A DNA stretch of 64,000 nucleotides from Hyphomicrobium sp. (GCA_002928515.1 PERI01000005.1:1-64000), one strand, 5' to 3'; positions 9,012 to 17,653 are shown, counted from the stretch's first letter. The notes: generated by a model not told the origin, from the sequence alone. Translations and numbers: made by a program.

Positions 9012-9233
9012 ATGTCTGAATCCGACATAAAATCAAAACCACGCCGATGTCCGATCTGCTCGGACGTGACGACAGACGAAATTTATCGTCCATTTTGCTC
9101 GCGACGCTGTGCCGATGTGGATCTCGGACGCTGGCTGACGGGCAGTTACGCGATTCCTGGTGATGCCAACGACGACGAGGCCAATGAGCCGAGCGCATTA
9201 CCACCAGATAATGACGATCAAAAGCCCCATTGA
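9012..9233 (+). CDS. yacG: DNA gyrase inhibitor YacG (zinc protein)
   Basis: 73 residues with the YacG four-cysteine zinc finger: CPIC near residue 14 and CSRRCADVDLGRWL near 29-42, followed by an acidic tail. YacG binds zinc and GyrB and inhibits gyrase DNA binding in E. coli. Position after maf is the standard arrangement in alphaproteobacteria. Length and motif spacing are normal. Confidence 0.93.
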   Translation: MSESDIKSKPRRCPICSDVTTDEIYRPFCSRRCADVDLGRWLTGSYAIPGDANDDEANEPSALPPDNDDQKPH

Positions 9234-9338
9234 TCGCTTTTTTGACGCTGTACATGTGCGCAACTGTAGCGCTTGCCAGCCGCCAGAGTGCCCCCTATAA
9301 GGTGCGAGCTTCGGTTTGGCTTCGCGCCGCGGAGGCAA

Positions 9339-9414
9339 GCCCAGGTAGCTCAGTTGGTAGAGCATGCGATTGAAAATCGCAGTGTCGCTGGTTCAATTCC
9401 GGCCCTGGGCACCA
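9339..9414 (+). tRNA. tRNA-Phe (anticodon GAA)
   Basis: 76 bases with encoded CCA. The acceptor arms GCCCAGG and CCTGGGC pair. The anticodon loop TTGAAAA inside the TGCGA/TCGCA stem gives GAA. The T loop reads GTTCAATTCC. It lies directly beside an AT-rich cargo region (9.4-10.7 kb), and tRNA 3' ends are common insertion points, but no integrase or repeated tRNA end was seen. Confidence 0.97.
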
Positions 9415-9443
9415 TTGCCTTCAAATGATTAGAACCAGCTCTG

Positions 9444-9514
9444 TTATTTCTCTCGAAACTCCTCAGCCGCCTCCAGCAACAAGTCGCTAAAGCTGTGCGT
9501 AGAACAGCGATAAG
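9444..9514 (-). pseudogene. Decayed fragment of the 3' end of mgdD/soxG
   Basis: On the minus strand this stretch encodes HSFSDLLLEAAEEFREK and a TAA stop at 9446-9444. It matches the real mgdD C-terminus HSFSDWLLDAAEVFSAI. At DNA level 9463-9499 matches 10724-10760 at 35 of 37 bases, and similarity continues to about 9514 once three small deletions (roughly 5, 8 and 2 bases) are allowed. The rest of the gene is absent. It therefore looks like the remnant of another copy or allele of mgdD, left when the ATP-grasp region was inserted or the locus was replaced. Confidence 0.75.
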
Positions 9515-9528
9515 CTTTGAACTAATTA

Positions 9529-10431
9529 TTATCGATAAGCGAGCGTATCAAATTTCCTACCTTCTGCATTCAAATCACAAGCAGCTTGTGTCCACGCATC
9601 ACCGAGTTCTTGGTTATACCAGTCTTGGAATCGCCACATGCCAAATAATGGCCCACCTGGCGTTGGTGTAAGTTCACCTATAACTGGTCCAGTCGTCGAA
9701 GCGTAAGTATCAACACTTATAAATGGTGACGATATTGCGTAGGAGATTTTATGTGCAGCATCGAGCAGCTCTCGCCAGCATTTAGGTTGGCGATGAACTC
9801 CGTATTGGGCGTTGCGCAATCCGGGCAGTAGATACTTCTCAATGTTAAGAGGAGTAAAATCTCCACTGAAAAAAGCAATTTTCGGTTTCTCTGGCTTTCG
9901 TACGTTACGATCAATTTGGACAATGAATTTTACATTTCCATTGAACGCGTACATTTTATAATCAAAAGGAACGATATCTGGACTTTGCTCATCGGCGATT
10001 AATTCTTCAACGACAATTTTGGGCGACGTACCAGGACGTTTTTTTTGATACGCTTTCCTATGATGATCCTGTTCGCTTCTAATATTCCGCAAGCTGAGCG
10101 ATCGACCGCTTAATCGCTCATGCAACGTTTTAGAAAAAAGCAGATCTTTCAATGACGGTGAAGTATTGCGAGTGAGCAGCATAACGCCTCTCGTCGACCA
10201 CCAATCAGAGGGTTTGACGACGCAGCCTTTACCAATCATGTCGACCGTCAACTCATGACCGTGAGACAAAACAAACAGCGTAGCGGGGACTTTAAAGCCA
10301 AGCTTTGCGGAAAAATTGGCCATTCCCACTTTGCTCATCCAAGGTGTATTGGGTTCTCGAAAATTAATTCGATGATGAACATAATCGGTAAAAAGCGGCC
10401 TCTCTAAAAGTTGCTCATTAGCAATAGTCAT
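9529..10431 (-). CDS. TupA-like ATP-grasp family protein
   Basis: 300 residues resembling ATP-grasp enzymes of the TupA type (teichuronopeptide/polysaccharide modification), with VVEELIADEQ at about 142, the FDYKMYAFNGNVKFIVQIDR strand-turn at about 157-176 and the late SVDTY and GELTPTPGG metal/ATP segment at about 245-265. Members usually ligate amino acids to surface polysaccharide or peptides. The N-terminal substrate part is not recognisable in detail. GGGAAG about 6 bases before ATG 10431 supports the start. The gene is solitary, clearly more AT-rich than its neighbours, and flanked by a duplicated mgdD tail, which points to horizontal acquisition. The substrate is unknown. Confidence 0.72.
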   Translation of the reverse strand: MTIANEQLLERPLFTDYVHHRINFREPNTPWMSKVGMANFSAKLGFKVPATLFVLSHGHELTVDMIGKGCVVKPSDWWSTRGVMLLTRNTSPSLKDLLFSKTLHERLSGRSLSLRNIRSEQDHHRKAYQKKRPGTSPKIVVEELIADEQSPDIVPFDYKMYAFNGNVKFIVQIDRNVRKPEKPKIAFFSGDFTPLNIEKYLLPGLRNAQYGVHRQPKCWRELLDAAHKISYAISSPFISVDTYASTTGPVIGELTPTPGGPLFGMWRFQDWYNQELGDAWTQAACDLNAEGRKFDTLAYR

Positions 10432-10704
10432 GCCGGCTTCCCGTATACGCGCGTCCGCAATAAATACATACTAGTTAAATATACTATTCATATTATAACG
10501 ACGAGATCTAAGTATGCAAACAATCTCACAATCGCGTTCTATAAATGCTCATTACTCGTGTGACACTTTATTGGAGCATTTGGTGATCAAAAAAAAGCAA
10601 CTGCAATAACTGAAGGTTTTCGTCATGTAGATTATTAGAATTTATACTTTTCCATTGCAACACCTTACAGTTTAGCAAAAAAAGATCAAAATTCGAAGCC
10701 ACTG
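10432..10704. other. AT-rich noncoding region between cargo gene and mgdD
   Basis: About 270 bases of strongly AT-rich sequence with no open frame worth calling. It would contain the promoter of the minus-strand ATP-grasp gene and the end of the mgd transcript. No terminator with a clear hairpin and T-run was found. Its composition differs from the surrounding chromosome. Confidence 0.5.
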
Positions 10705-11283
10705 TCAGATTGCACTAAACACTTCAGCCGCATCCAGCAACCAGTCGCTAAAGCTGTGCGCGTAACTGCGCGGAACGGCGATGTCATAAGTTGGCGCATC
10801 ATCGACTTGCCAAAGCAAAACTCCGATGTGGCTCGCATGCGTGATAGCGACATCGTTCGCTTTGAAAACGCGCGGATGCAAATCTAAAGGCAAGCCTTTT
10901 GCGAGAACGTCGCGGGCGCGTGCCCCGGATAGACGAAGAACAGCACGACCATCCGAATGATCGACGACAGCGGCAAGCCCATGCAGATGTCGTTTCAAAT
11001 TTTCTTCGAGATCGCGGCCGCCATCGCGCTCGCCGACCGCCATCCATCGATCGGGACCAAACCAGAGGAATGACACTTCCATGCCACCAACACGCACGGG
11101 CCGTTGCGGCAAGGAGTGGCCGTATATCGATTGAATAACGGACTGAACCTTCTCTGATTGCCCATCCCACGCTGCAAGGCTGACCATCGTTATATGTTCG
11201 CGCACGGCAATCGTCAGCTGATGATAACGGCTCAAACTGAATTCAGGAAATGCGGACCGCGCTTGGAGAATATTTTCAACCAC
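10705..11283 (-). CDS. mgdD: N-methylglutamate dehydrogenase subunit D / sarcosine oxidase gamma (SoxG)
   Basis: 192 residues, the small gamma-type subunit of the heterotetrameric sarcosine oxidase family (FGPDRWMAVGE, DHSDGRAVLRLSG, HSFSDWLLDAAE). It is related to the glycine-cleavage T fold and is needed for the complex. GTG 11283 is chosen: GGAGAG lies 8 bases upstream and the start overlaps the mgdC stop by 8 bases, a translational coupling arrangement. The frame is open upstream within mgdC but only as a shadow. The adjoining mgsABC and gmaS genes make N-methylglutamate the likely substrate of the complex rather than sarcosine. Confidence 0.9.
   Translation of the reverse strand: MVENILQARSAFPEFSLSRYHQLTIAVREHITMVSLAAWDGQSEKVQSVIQSIYGHSLPQRPVRVGGMEVSFLWFGPDRWMAVGERDGGRDLEENLKRHLHGLAAVVDHSDGRAVLRLSGARARDVLAKGLPLDLHPRVFKANDVAITHASHIGVLLWQVDDAPTYDIAVPRSYAHSFSDWLLDAAEVFSAI
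10724..10760. repeat. Direct repeat copy 2 (other copy 9463-9499)
   Basis: A 37-base direct repeat, 35 of 37 identical to 9463-9499; the two differences are C/A at the ninth and A/C at the nineteenth position. This copy lies inside the intact mgdD end. The pair brackets 1.2 kb that contains the ATP-grasp gene. Confidence 0.9.
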
Positions 11284-14257
11284 GAACGCGCTCTCCTTTG
11301 GCGTCGATAAAAACCGGAGATACAACTTCGACCAACGTGTCGTAACCGCGTAACGGGTCAAAAGCTCTGACAATCTCACCGATGCGTTGCGGCCCGCGCT
11401 TTAGCAGACCGAGACCAATCCAATGCCCGAGCGTCGGAGAATAAGCGACCGATGTCATATAGCCATCGTCATTCTCCGCAATTTCCTTGACGCCACGCGC
11501 CAGAAAATGCGCGCCAGCGCGCAATCGCTGCCCGCGATCAACGGGCTGAAAGCCGACCAATGTCGGTCGATCAGGATCGAGCAAACCAGCCCTTTGTCCC
11601 AAAACATTGCCGATGAAATCTTTCTTCCTCGACATCATCGCACCGAGTCCAACATCGGTGGGTGTCGTTGTGCCATTGATTTCCGCCCCTGAAATGTGAC
11701 CCTTTTCGATGCGCATCACGCCAAGCGCTTCGGTACCGTATGGGCAAGCGTCGAACTCTTCACCAGCTTCCAGAAGTGCCGCCATAAACGCTTCGCCGTA
11801 GCGCGCTGGTACCGATATCTCGTAAGCCCGCTCGCCAGAAAACGACAGCCGGAACAGTCGTGCTTGAACGCCGCCGCAAACGGTCATCTCGCCGACCTGC
11901 ATATACGGAAATTCCTGATCTGATATGTCGAAGGGTTGATCGACAATTTTGCGTAGAAGCGCGCGCGAATGAGGACCTGCAACCGCATACTGCGCCCACT
12001 GTTCGGTGGCCGAGATGATCTGCACATCGAAATGCGGCCAGATCCACTGCCGACAAAATTCCAAATGTTGGAAAACTTTTCCAGCGTTGGCAGTTGTCGT
12101 CGTGACGAAGTAATGATGCTGGCCAAGTCGCGCGACTGTACCATCGTCCAACAAAATTCCGTCTTCGCGCAACATGCATCCATAACGACACCGACCGATG
12201 GCAAGGCTTGCCATCGCGTTCATATAAATCTTATCGAGGAATGCAGCCGCATCTGGTCCTTGCACATCGATCTTGCCAAGCGTTGAGACATCGCAAATGC
12301 CGACAGAATTGCGCACAGTCTTGACTTCACGGGTAACGCTCTCCAACCAATCCCGCTCACCCGGTCGCGGAAAATAGCTGGGCCGCAGCCACAGGCCCGT
12401 TTCAACAAACACTGCGCCATGCGATTTCGCCCAAGCGTATGACGGCGGCAGCCGCGTGGGCTTGAAATGTTTATCGCGATGATGTCCCGCGAACGCTCCG
12501 ATTGCGACCGGCGTATAAGGCGGCCGCGCCATCGTCATGCCGGTTTGCGGAATTGATTTCTGAGTAAGCTCCGCCATAATTGCGAGCGCATTGACGTTGG
12601 AAGTCCGACCCTGATCCGTCGCCATGCCAAGTGTCGTGTAGCGTTTCAAATGCTCGACCGCGCGAAAGCCTTCGCGTTCGGCGAGTTCGATATCGAGCGT
12701 CGTTACGTCGTTTTGCTGATCGACAAAAGCTTTGCCGCGACCACCATCGACGCGCCACAACGGCGACATAGCAGCGCTTTCCGAAATTGCGCTGGGTATC
12801 GCGCAATCGACAGGCTGATAGCCGCACTGAGTGAGAGCAACTTGACCAACTTTCGCACCACCAACAATCGCGCCCTTCAGTGAAAATTCACCCGAAGCCG
12901 CACCTGCGACTGACATTCCCGGCGGCAATACTCCTGATGTAAACGTCGAAAGTTGCTCGCTCCATTGAGGCTTACCCCCCAGATGCGTGGTCAATTGAAT
13001 GTTAGGATTCCAGCCACCCGACATGGCTATCAAATCGCATGATAGTGTCTCAGTGCTTCCAGCAGCATTGCGAACCACTGCACCTTTCAAGCGTTGTGAT
13101 CCCAGTGCATCTATCACAACGGCACCGTCCAATAATGGGCAGCCGACGTCTCGTGCAACCGCGCGCACAGCGTCTGTCGATCCCGGTCGAGAATCAACAA
13201 TGGCGACTACCGCAGCGCCCGCGCGCACTAAATCGCGGGCCGTCGATGCCGCATAGTCGTTATTCACAAACACCACCGCACGGCGACCAGGTAAAACGCC
13301 GTATCTATTGATATAAGTGCGAACCGCGCCCGCCAACATCACGCCGGTTCGATCATTGTTGCCAAAAACGATCGGCCGCTCGGTCGCTCCTGACGCTAGC
13401 ACAGTCTGTTTTGCAACGATGCGCCACATCCTTTGCCGGGGTATCCCTGATGGGGGCGATGGGAGATGATCCGATACGCGTTCAAGAGCACCATATGTGC
13501 CGCCGTCAAACGTCCCGAAAACGCTTGTGCGACGCATGACCCGCACATCACTATGTTGATCTAGCTCTGCTTCAATCGCGCAAACCCATTGCGCAGCCGG
13601 TTGATCATCGATGACGCTGGCATCGTCAATTGCTCGACCGCCTAGGTTAAAATTCTCATCTGCAAGAATGACCCGCGCACCAGATCGCGCCGCCGTTACA
13701 GCAGCCATCAATCCCGCTGGCCCGCCTCCAATGACGAGCACATCGCAAAATGCCGTCAGCTTTTCATAACGATCAGGATCGGGATCATCGGAAGCGCGAC
13801 CCAGCCCGGCAGCGCGGCGAATGGCAGGTTCATAGAGCTTTTCCCACAGCGCTGCGGGCCACATGAATGTCTTATAATAGAATCCCGCAGTAAAAATCGG
13901 CGCCAGCAATGAATTGATCGACATCACGTCGAATTTCAGCGACGGCCATCGGTTCTGACTGAATGCTTCCAGCCCATCAAAAACTTCAACGACTGTCGCC
14001 TTCGTATTGGGCTCGCGTCGCGCACCGGTGCGCAGCTCGACCAGCGCGTTGGGCTCCTCAGACCCAGCAGCTAAAATCCCGCGCGGACGATGATATTTGA
14101 ACGACCGACCTGCGAGTCGCACACCATTGGCCAATAGTGCAGAAGCAAGCGTATCGCCAGGATGTGCCGGATAGCGCACGCCATCGAACCAAAAATGTAT
14201 CGTCTGGCTTCGATCGATCAGCCCACCAGTCTTACTACGATACGAGGAATTTCCCAT
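11276..14257 (-). CDS. mgdC: N-methylglutamate dehydrogenase subunit C / sarcosine oxidase alpha (SoxA)
   Basis: 993 residues. Domains in order: ferredoxin-like fold at about 15-100 (HFWFDGVRYPAHPGDTLASAL, KYHRPRG), FAD/NAD Rossmann domain starting at about 172 (DVLVIGGGPAGLMAA), a pyridine-nucleotide oxidoreductase core to about 560, and a C-terminal glycine-cleavage-T folate domain from about 600. The large subunit transfers the methyl-derived one-carbon unit to tetrahydrofolate, giving methylene-THF or releasing formaldehyde. ATG 14257 overlaps the mgdB stop by one base (TAATG), so translation is coupled. Together with mgsABC and gmaS the subunit belongs to the methylamine pathway; sarcosine oxidase is the alternative reading. 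Confidence 0.93.
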   Translation of the reverse strand: MGNSSYRSKTGGLIDRSQTIHFWFDGVRYPAHPGDTLASALLANGVRLAGRSFKYHRPRGILAAGSEEPNALVELRTGARREPNTKATVVEVFDGLEAFSQNRWPSLKFDVMSINSLLAPIFTAGFYYKTFMWPAALWEKLYEPAIRRAAGLGRASDDPDPDRYEKLTAFCDVLVIGGGPAGLMAAVTAARSGARVILADENFNLGGRAIDDASVIDDQPAAQWVCAIEAELDQHSDVRVMRRTSVFGTFDGGTYGALERVSDHLPSPPSGIPRQRMWRIVAKQTVLASGATERPIVFGNNDRTGVMLAGAVRTYINRYGVLPGRRAVVFVNNDYAASTARDLVRAGAAVVAIVDSRPGSTDAVRAVARDVGCPLLDGAVVIDALGSQRLKGAVVRNAAGSTETLSCDLIAMSGGWNPNIQLTTHLGGKPQWSEQLSTFTSGVLPPGMSVAGAASGEFSLKGAIVGGAKVGQVALTQCGYQPVDCAIPSAISESAAMSPLWRVDGGRGKAFVDQQNDVTTLDIELAEREGFRAVEHLKRYTTLGMATDQGRTSNVNALAIMAELTQKSIPQTGMTMARPPYTPVAIGAFAGHHRDKHFKPTRLPPSYAWAKSHGAVFVETGLWLRPSYFPRPGERDWLESVTREVKTVRNSVGICDVSTLGKIDVQGPDAAAFLDKIYMNAMASLAIGRCRYGCMLREDGILLDDGTVARLGQHHYFVTTTTANAGKVFQHLEFCRQWIWPHFDVQIISATEQWAQYAVAGPHSRALLRKIVDQPFDISDQEFPYMQVGEMTVCGGVQARLFRLSFSGERAYEISVPARYGEAFMAALLEAGEEFDACPYGTEALGVMRIEKGHISGAEINGTTTPTDVGLGAMMSRKKDFIGNVLGQRAGLLDPDRPTLVGFQPVDRGQRLRAGAHFLARGVKEIAENDDGYMTSVAYSPTLGHWIGLGLLKRGPQRIGEIVRAFDPLRGYDTLVEVVSPVFIDAKGERVRG

Positions 14258-14553
14258 TACGCTCGTCCGGCCGTGTTCGGCGTCCGCGCTTTGGCAAGAT
14301 CGCGTGCAATGTCCACGGATGAAATCGCGTGCGTCGAAACATGGCGCGTCACAACCAACCACGCATGACATCCTGCTTCGTGATACCAAAGCTCGTGATG
14401 CTGTCCAGGCGGATTTGTGCGTTCAAAGGCGTAGGAAACAAAAGCGTCCATCGCATTGTCTGCCGTTGCATCGGGGCGCTGCGGCTCGGCATCGCCGTGA
14501 TAGAGAAATTCATCAAGACTTCGGTTGCCGCAATACGGGCAAGTGATACGCAT
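14257..14553 (-). CDS. mgdB: N-methylglutamate dehydrogenase subunit B / sarcosine oxidase delta (SoxD)
   Basis: 98 residues, the zinc-binding delta-type subunit, starting MRITCPYCGNRSLDEF with the CxxC ligands at residues 5 and 8, a later His (LWYHEAGCHAWL) and a Cys in the same stretch. This subunit holds zinc and bridges the large and beta subunits. It begins 27 bases after the mgdA stop and overlaps mgdC by one base. Length and motif are typical. Confidence 0.93.
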   Translation of the reverse strand: MRITCPYCGNRSLDEFLYHGDAEPQRPDATADNAMDAFVSYAFERTNPPGQHHELWYHEAGCHAWLVVTRHVSTHAISSVDIARDLAKARTPNTAGRA

Positions 14554-14580
14554 CGTGTGATGTCCTCCGCGTCAATGCGA

Positions 14581-15840
14581 TCAATGCAAGTTGGGTTGCG
14601 GACCCATGCCTTTTTCATCGATGGCATGTCCGGTTCTGAAACGATTAAGACGATAGGCCGTGGCAACGGCATGAGGTTCGTCACGCGCCATCAAATGCGC
14701 AAAGCACATTCCCGATGCAGGCGTCGCTTTGAAGCCGCCGTAGCACCAACCCGCATTAAGGTAGAGGCCAGCTACCGGCGTGCGGTCGATAATCGGACTG
14801 CCGTCCATCGACATATCCATGATGCCACCCCACTGCCGCAATAGCCGAATTCGTCCGATGCGTGGCATAAGCGCCATGCCGCCTTCGCACACGTCTTCAA
14901 CGACGGGGAAGTTGCCGCGTTGGGCGTAGCTATTGTAGCCGTCGATATCGCCACCGAAGACCAGCCCACCTTTATCGGATTGGCTGATATAGAAATGGCC
15001 AGCGCCAAAAGTCACGACGCCATCGATAAACGGCTTGATGGATTCCGAGACAAAGGCTTGCAAAACGTGGCTCTCAATGGGTAGTCGCAGTCCCGCCATC
15101 GCCGCTACGCGTGATGTGTTGCCAGCGACCGCCATGCCAATTTGTTTAGCACCAATAAATCCGCGCGAAGTCTCCACACCGATGACGCGATCGCTATCGC
15201 GACGAAATCCCGTAACTTCACAGTTCTGAATGATATCGACACCGCGAAGGCTTGCAGCACGCGCATATCCCCACGCAACCGCATCATGCCGAACTGTACC
15301 GCCTCGACGCTGTAGTAATCCGCCATGAATGGGGAAGCGTGCATTATCGAAATTCAGGAATGGAACCATGCGTCGCACCGCGGCCTGATCCAGAAGTTCT
15401 GCATCGACTCCATGCAGGCGCATGGCGTTGCCGCGTCGCACATACGCATCGCGCTGGCTATCTGAATGATAAAGATTGAGAACGCCGCGCTGGCTGACCA
15501 TGGCATTGTAATTGATGTCTTGCTCAAGCCCTTCCCAGAGCTTCATCGACAACTCATAAAAAGGGATATTGCCCGGCAGCAGATAGTTCGAACGCACGAT
15601 TGTCGTATTGCGTCCGACGTTACCGCCGCCAATCCACCCTTTTTCGACTACGGCAACATTCGTGATGCCAAATGTGCGGGCGAGATAGTACGCTGTCGCC
15701 AGCCCATGACCGCCACCACCGATGATGACAACATCATACTCAGGTTTAGGTGCTGCATCCCGCCAAGTCGGAGTCCATCCGGAGTGACCGCGCCATGCTT
15801 CGCGCATAATAGAAAATATTGAAAAATGCTCGCGCGCCAT
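14581..15840 (-). CDS. mgdA: N-methylglutamate dehydrogenase subunit A / sarcosine oxidase beta (SoxB)
   Basis: 419 residues, a DAO-family flavoprotein that oxidises the N-methyl group. The dinucleotide-binding motif YDVVIIGGGGHGLATAYYLA is at about 35-54, followed by NVGRNTTIVRSNYL; the C-terminus with the LYLNAGWCYGGFKATPASG segment closes the flavin site. The first gene of the mgdABCD operon read leftward. The promoter region between it and the divergent LysR gene contains two perfect palindromes. No strong ribosome site precedes ATG 15840. Same caveat on substrate: context favours N-methylglutamate. Confidence 0.93.
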   Translation of the reverse strand: MAREHFSIFSIMREAWRGHSGWTPTWRDAAPKPEYDVVIIGGGGHGLATAYYLARTFGITNVAVVEKGWIGGGNVGRNTTIVRSNYLLPGNIPFYELSMKLWEGLEQDINYNAMVSQRGVLNLYHSDSQRDAYVRRGNAMRLHGVDAELLDQAAVRRMVPFLNFDNARFPIHGGLLQRRGGTVRHDAVAWGYARAASLRGVDIIQNCEVTGFRRDSDRVIGVETSRGFIGAKQIGMAVAGNTSRVAAMAGLRLPIESHVLQAFVSESIKPFIDGVVTFGAGHFYISQSDKGGLVFGGDIDGYNSYAQRGNFPVVEDVCEGGMALMPRIGRIRLLRQWGGIMDMSMDGSPIIDRTPVAGLYLNAGWCYGGFKATPASGMCFAHLMARDEPHAVATAYRLNRFRTGHAIDEKGMGPQPNLH

Positions 15841-15857
15841 GTGGGCAAATCCGAATT

Positions 15858-15871
15858 TTGGAAATTTCCAA
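15858..15871. promoter_or_regulatory. 14-base perfect palindrome before mgdA
   Basis: TTGGAAATTTCCAA, a perfect palindrome 18 bases upstream of the mgdA start codon. It covers the leader of mgdA and could be an operator or a chance AT-rich palindrome. It is distinct in sequence from the longer palindrome at 15896-15924. Confidence 0.4.
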
Positions 15872-15895
15872 CATCATAGCAAAAGCGGGCATTGT

Positions 15896-15924
15896 AAGCA
15901 CTATAAGTGTCACTTATAGTGCTT
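15896..15924. promoter_or_regulatory. 29-base perfect palindrome, probable operator of the divergent mgd/LysR region
   Basis: Arms of 14 bases (AAGCACTATAAGTG and its exact complement) around a single central T. It contains the LysR-box form T-N11-A at its centre. It ends two bases before the LysR start codon, where a ribosome site would normally lie, so binding would directly affect the regulator's own expression. LysR proteins often autoregulate from the shared divergent region; which regulator binds here is inference. Confidence 0.7.
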
Positions 15925-15926
15925 GA

Positions 15927-16883
15927 ATGATTGAACCTTCAGCCCATTTGCCATTCGACCTGCGCAGTTTGGAAATATTTCTTGCGGTCTGTGAACAAGG
16001 TGCGATGGCTGCTGCCGCTCGGCGATTAAGCATCAGCCAGCCTGCCGTTTCTCTGGCGATAGCAGAGCTTGAACGCAAGATGGGAACCGCACTGTTCGAC
16101 CGCACCGTTCGGCCTTTGGCGCTGACGCCAGCAGGCGGCATGTTGCGCCAACGTGCGAGTATACTACTCGCTGATGCGCGCCAGATTGCACCACTTCTTC
16201 GCGAGACGAAATTTGGCAAGCTTCCCACAATACGCGTAGGTCTTGTCGACTCTCTCACGCGTGTGCTCGCACAACCATTGGCGCAATTCCTTTCCGCCCG
16301 CGCCGATCAAATTTCGATGCTCTCAGGTCTAACGGCAACGCATGCCAGCGAGCTTCTAACTCGCAAACTGGACATCTTCTTGGGCGTTGATGATCTCGTG
16401 GATCTACCGGGGCTTGAACGCTGGACGCTGTTGCGCGAGCCATATGTATTGATGCTACCGCGCGGCACATTAGAGATTGCAACCGTTGCAGACCTCAAGA
16501 AGTGTGTCCGAACGCTGCCCCTGATCCGTTTCTCGGCCAGATCGCAAACAGGAATGGAAATTGAACGCCATCTGCGGCGCTTGAGGTTAGACCTGCCGCG
16601 CGGGATTGAATGCGATACGCCACACGCGGTTGCCGCGATGGTCTCGGCTCGGGCAGGCTTCGCAATCACCACGCCTTTGTGCATCCACGAAGCAGCCTTG
16701 CCACAACGCAGTTTTCAAATCGGACGGACACCAGGGGCGCAAATATCGCGCACGCTGACCATGATCGCCCGGCAAGGAGAACTTGGAACCCTGCCGCGAG
16801 AACTTGCGAGCATGGCTCAATCGATCCTATCTGCTACAGTCGAAAAAATATTCAAAAGCACAAAAGATCTCAAAAACCAGTAA
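15927..16883 (+). CDS. LysR family transcriptional regulator, divergent from mgdABCD
   Basis: 318 residues. LysR-type HTH at about 10-65 (LRSLEIFLAVCEQGAMAAAARRLSISQPAVSLAIAELERKMG), then a periplasmic-binding-like effector domain. Transcribed away from mgdA with 86 bases between start codons, the classical LysR arrangement for controlling the neighbouring operon. ATG 15927 follows a 29-base palindrome and has no recognisable ribosome site, so either a leaderless message or repression by operator occlusion is possible. The effector may be methylamine, N-methylglutamate or another intermediate; not visible from sequence. Confidence 0.92.
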   Translation: MIEPSAHLPFDLRSLEIFLAVCEQGAMAAAARRLSISQPAVSLAIAELERKMGTALFDRTVRPLALTPAGGMLRQRASILLADARQIAPLLRETKFGKLPTIRVGLVDSLTRVLAQPLAQFLSARADQISMLSGLTATHASELLTRKLDIFLGVDDLVDLPGLERWTLLREPYVLMLPRGTLEIATVADLKKCVRTLPLIRFSARSQTGMEIERHLRRLRLDLPRGIECDTPHAVAAMVSARAGFAITTPLCIHEAALPQRSFQIGRTPGAQISRTLTMIARQGELGTLPRELASMAQSILSATVEKIFKSTKDLKNQ

Positions 16884-16987
16884 TATGGTTTGCGATCTCA
16901 AAGGTGCAATTCATTTTGCTTGAAGCAACGTCATTTGATCAAAATTTTGAAATATTGCCGCTTACGAAAATGGAGAATAGGTATCGG

Positions 16988-17653
16988 ATGGCAAAGAAAT
17001 CGCCGACAAAATCCGCAAAAGCTCCCGTCGATAGCGACAAGCATATTCATCTCGCGACAGGTTCTGGGGCGCCGGACGTCATAGTGCGATCTCTGGAAGA
17101 TGCCATCGGCGTTCAAGTTCGTGACTATCGCAAGCATGCGGGCTTGACTGTGGCAGAGCTCGCAATGGCCGCCGACATCTCATCCGGCATGCTGTCAAAA
17201 ATTGAAAATGGCCAAATTTCACCGTCACTATCGACGCTGCAACTTTTGGCATCGGCGCTGAATTTGCCGCTGACAATGTTGCTGGCTTCCTTCGAGGAAA
17301 ACCGCGGCTGCTCATTCGTGAAACGAGGCGAAGGTGTAGCCATCAGACGGCGCGGAACCAAAGTCGGCCACAACTATCAACTGTTAGGTCAATCCGTCGG
17401 CGGCAATATCGCCGTGGAGCCTTATCTCATTACGCTCAACAAAGACGCCGAGCCTTATACGGAATTTCGGCACGAAGGCGTAGAAATGATTTACATGCTC
17501 ACCGGCGAAGTCGTCTATGCCCATGGCGACCGCACATACCATCTAGAGCCGGGCGACTCGATTATGTTCGATTCAGCAGAACTGCATGGCCCGCAGAGAC
17601 TGATTAAACTGCCAACGACGTATCTCTCAATTATTGTTTATCAGCGCCGCTAA
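16988..17653 (+). CDS. XRE family regulator with C-terminal cupin domain
   Basis: 221 residues. Lysine-rich start, XRE-type HTH at about 45-100 (VRDYRKHAGLTVAELAMAADISSGMLSKIENG), then a cupin sensor domain (EFRHEGVEMIYMLTGEVVY, LEPGDSIMFDS, HGPQRL). Such HTH-cupin regulators commonly sit before glxBCD/mgsABC-type clusters and control them. ATG 16988 is used; another in-frame ATG is at 16970. A short palindrome TTTGATCAAA at 16934-16943 lies in its leader. Separated from the LysR gene by about 100 AT-rich bases and from mgsA by 134 bases. Confidence 0.9.
   Translation: MAKKSPTKSAKAPVDSDKHIHLATGSGAPDVIVRSLEDAIGVQVRDYRKHAGLTVAELAMAADISSGMLSKIENGQISPSLSTLQLLASALNLPLTMLLASFEENRGCSFVKRGEGVAIRRRGTKVGHNYQLLGQSVGGNIAVEPYLITLNKDAEPYTEFRHEGVEMIYMLTGEVVYAHGDRTYHLEPGDSIMFDSAELHGPQRLIKLPTTYLSIIVYQRR

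Noticed and set aside
9339-10704. Integrative element at tRNA-Phe
   Set aside because: No integrase, no repeated tRNA 3' end and no att-like pair; the only repeat is the mgdD tail.
14258-14389. Extended N-terminus of the alpha subunit (mgdC)
   Set aside because: It overlaps mgdB in another frame; the TAATG start at 14257 gives the normal N-terminus.
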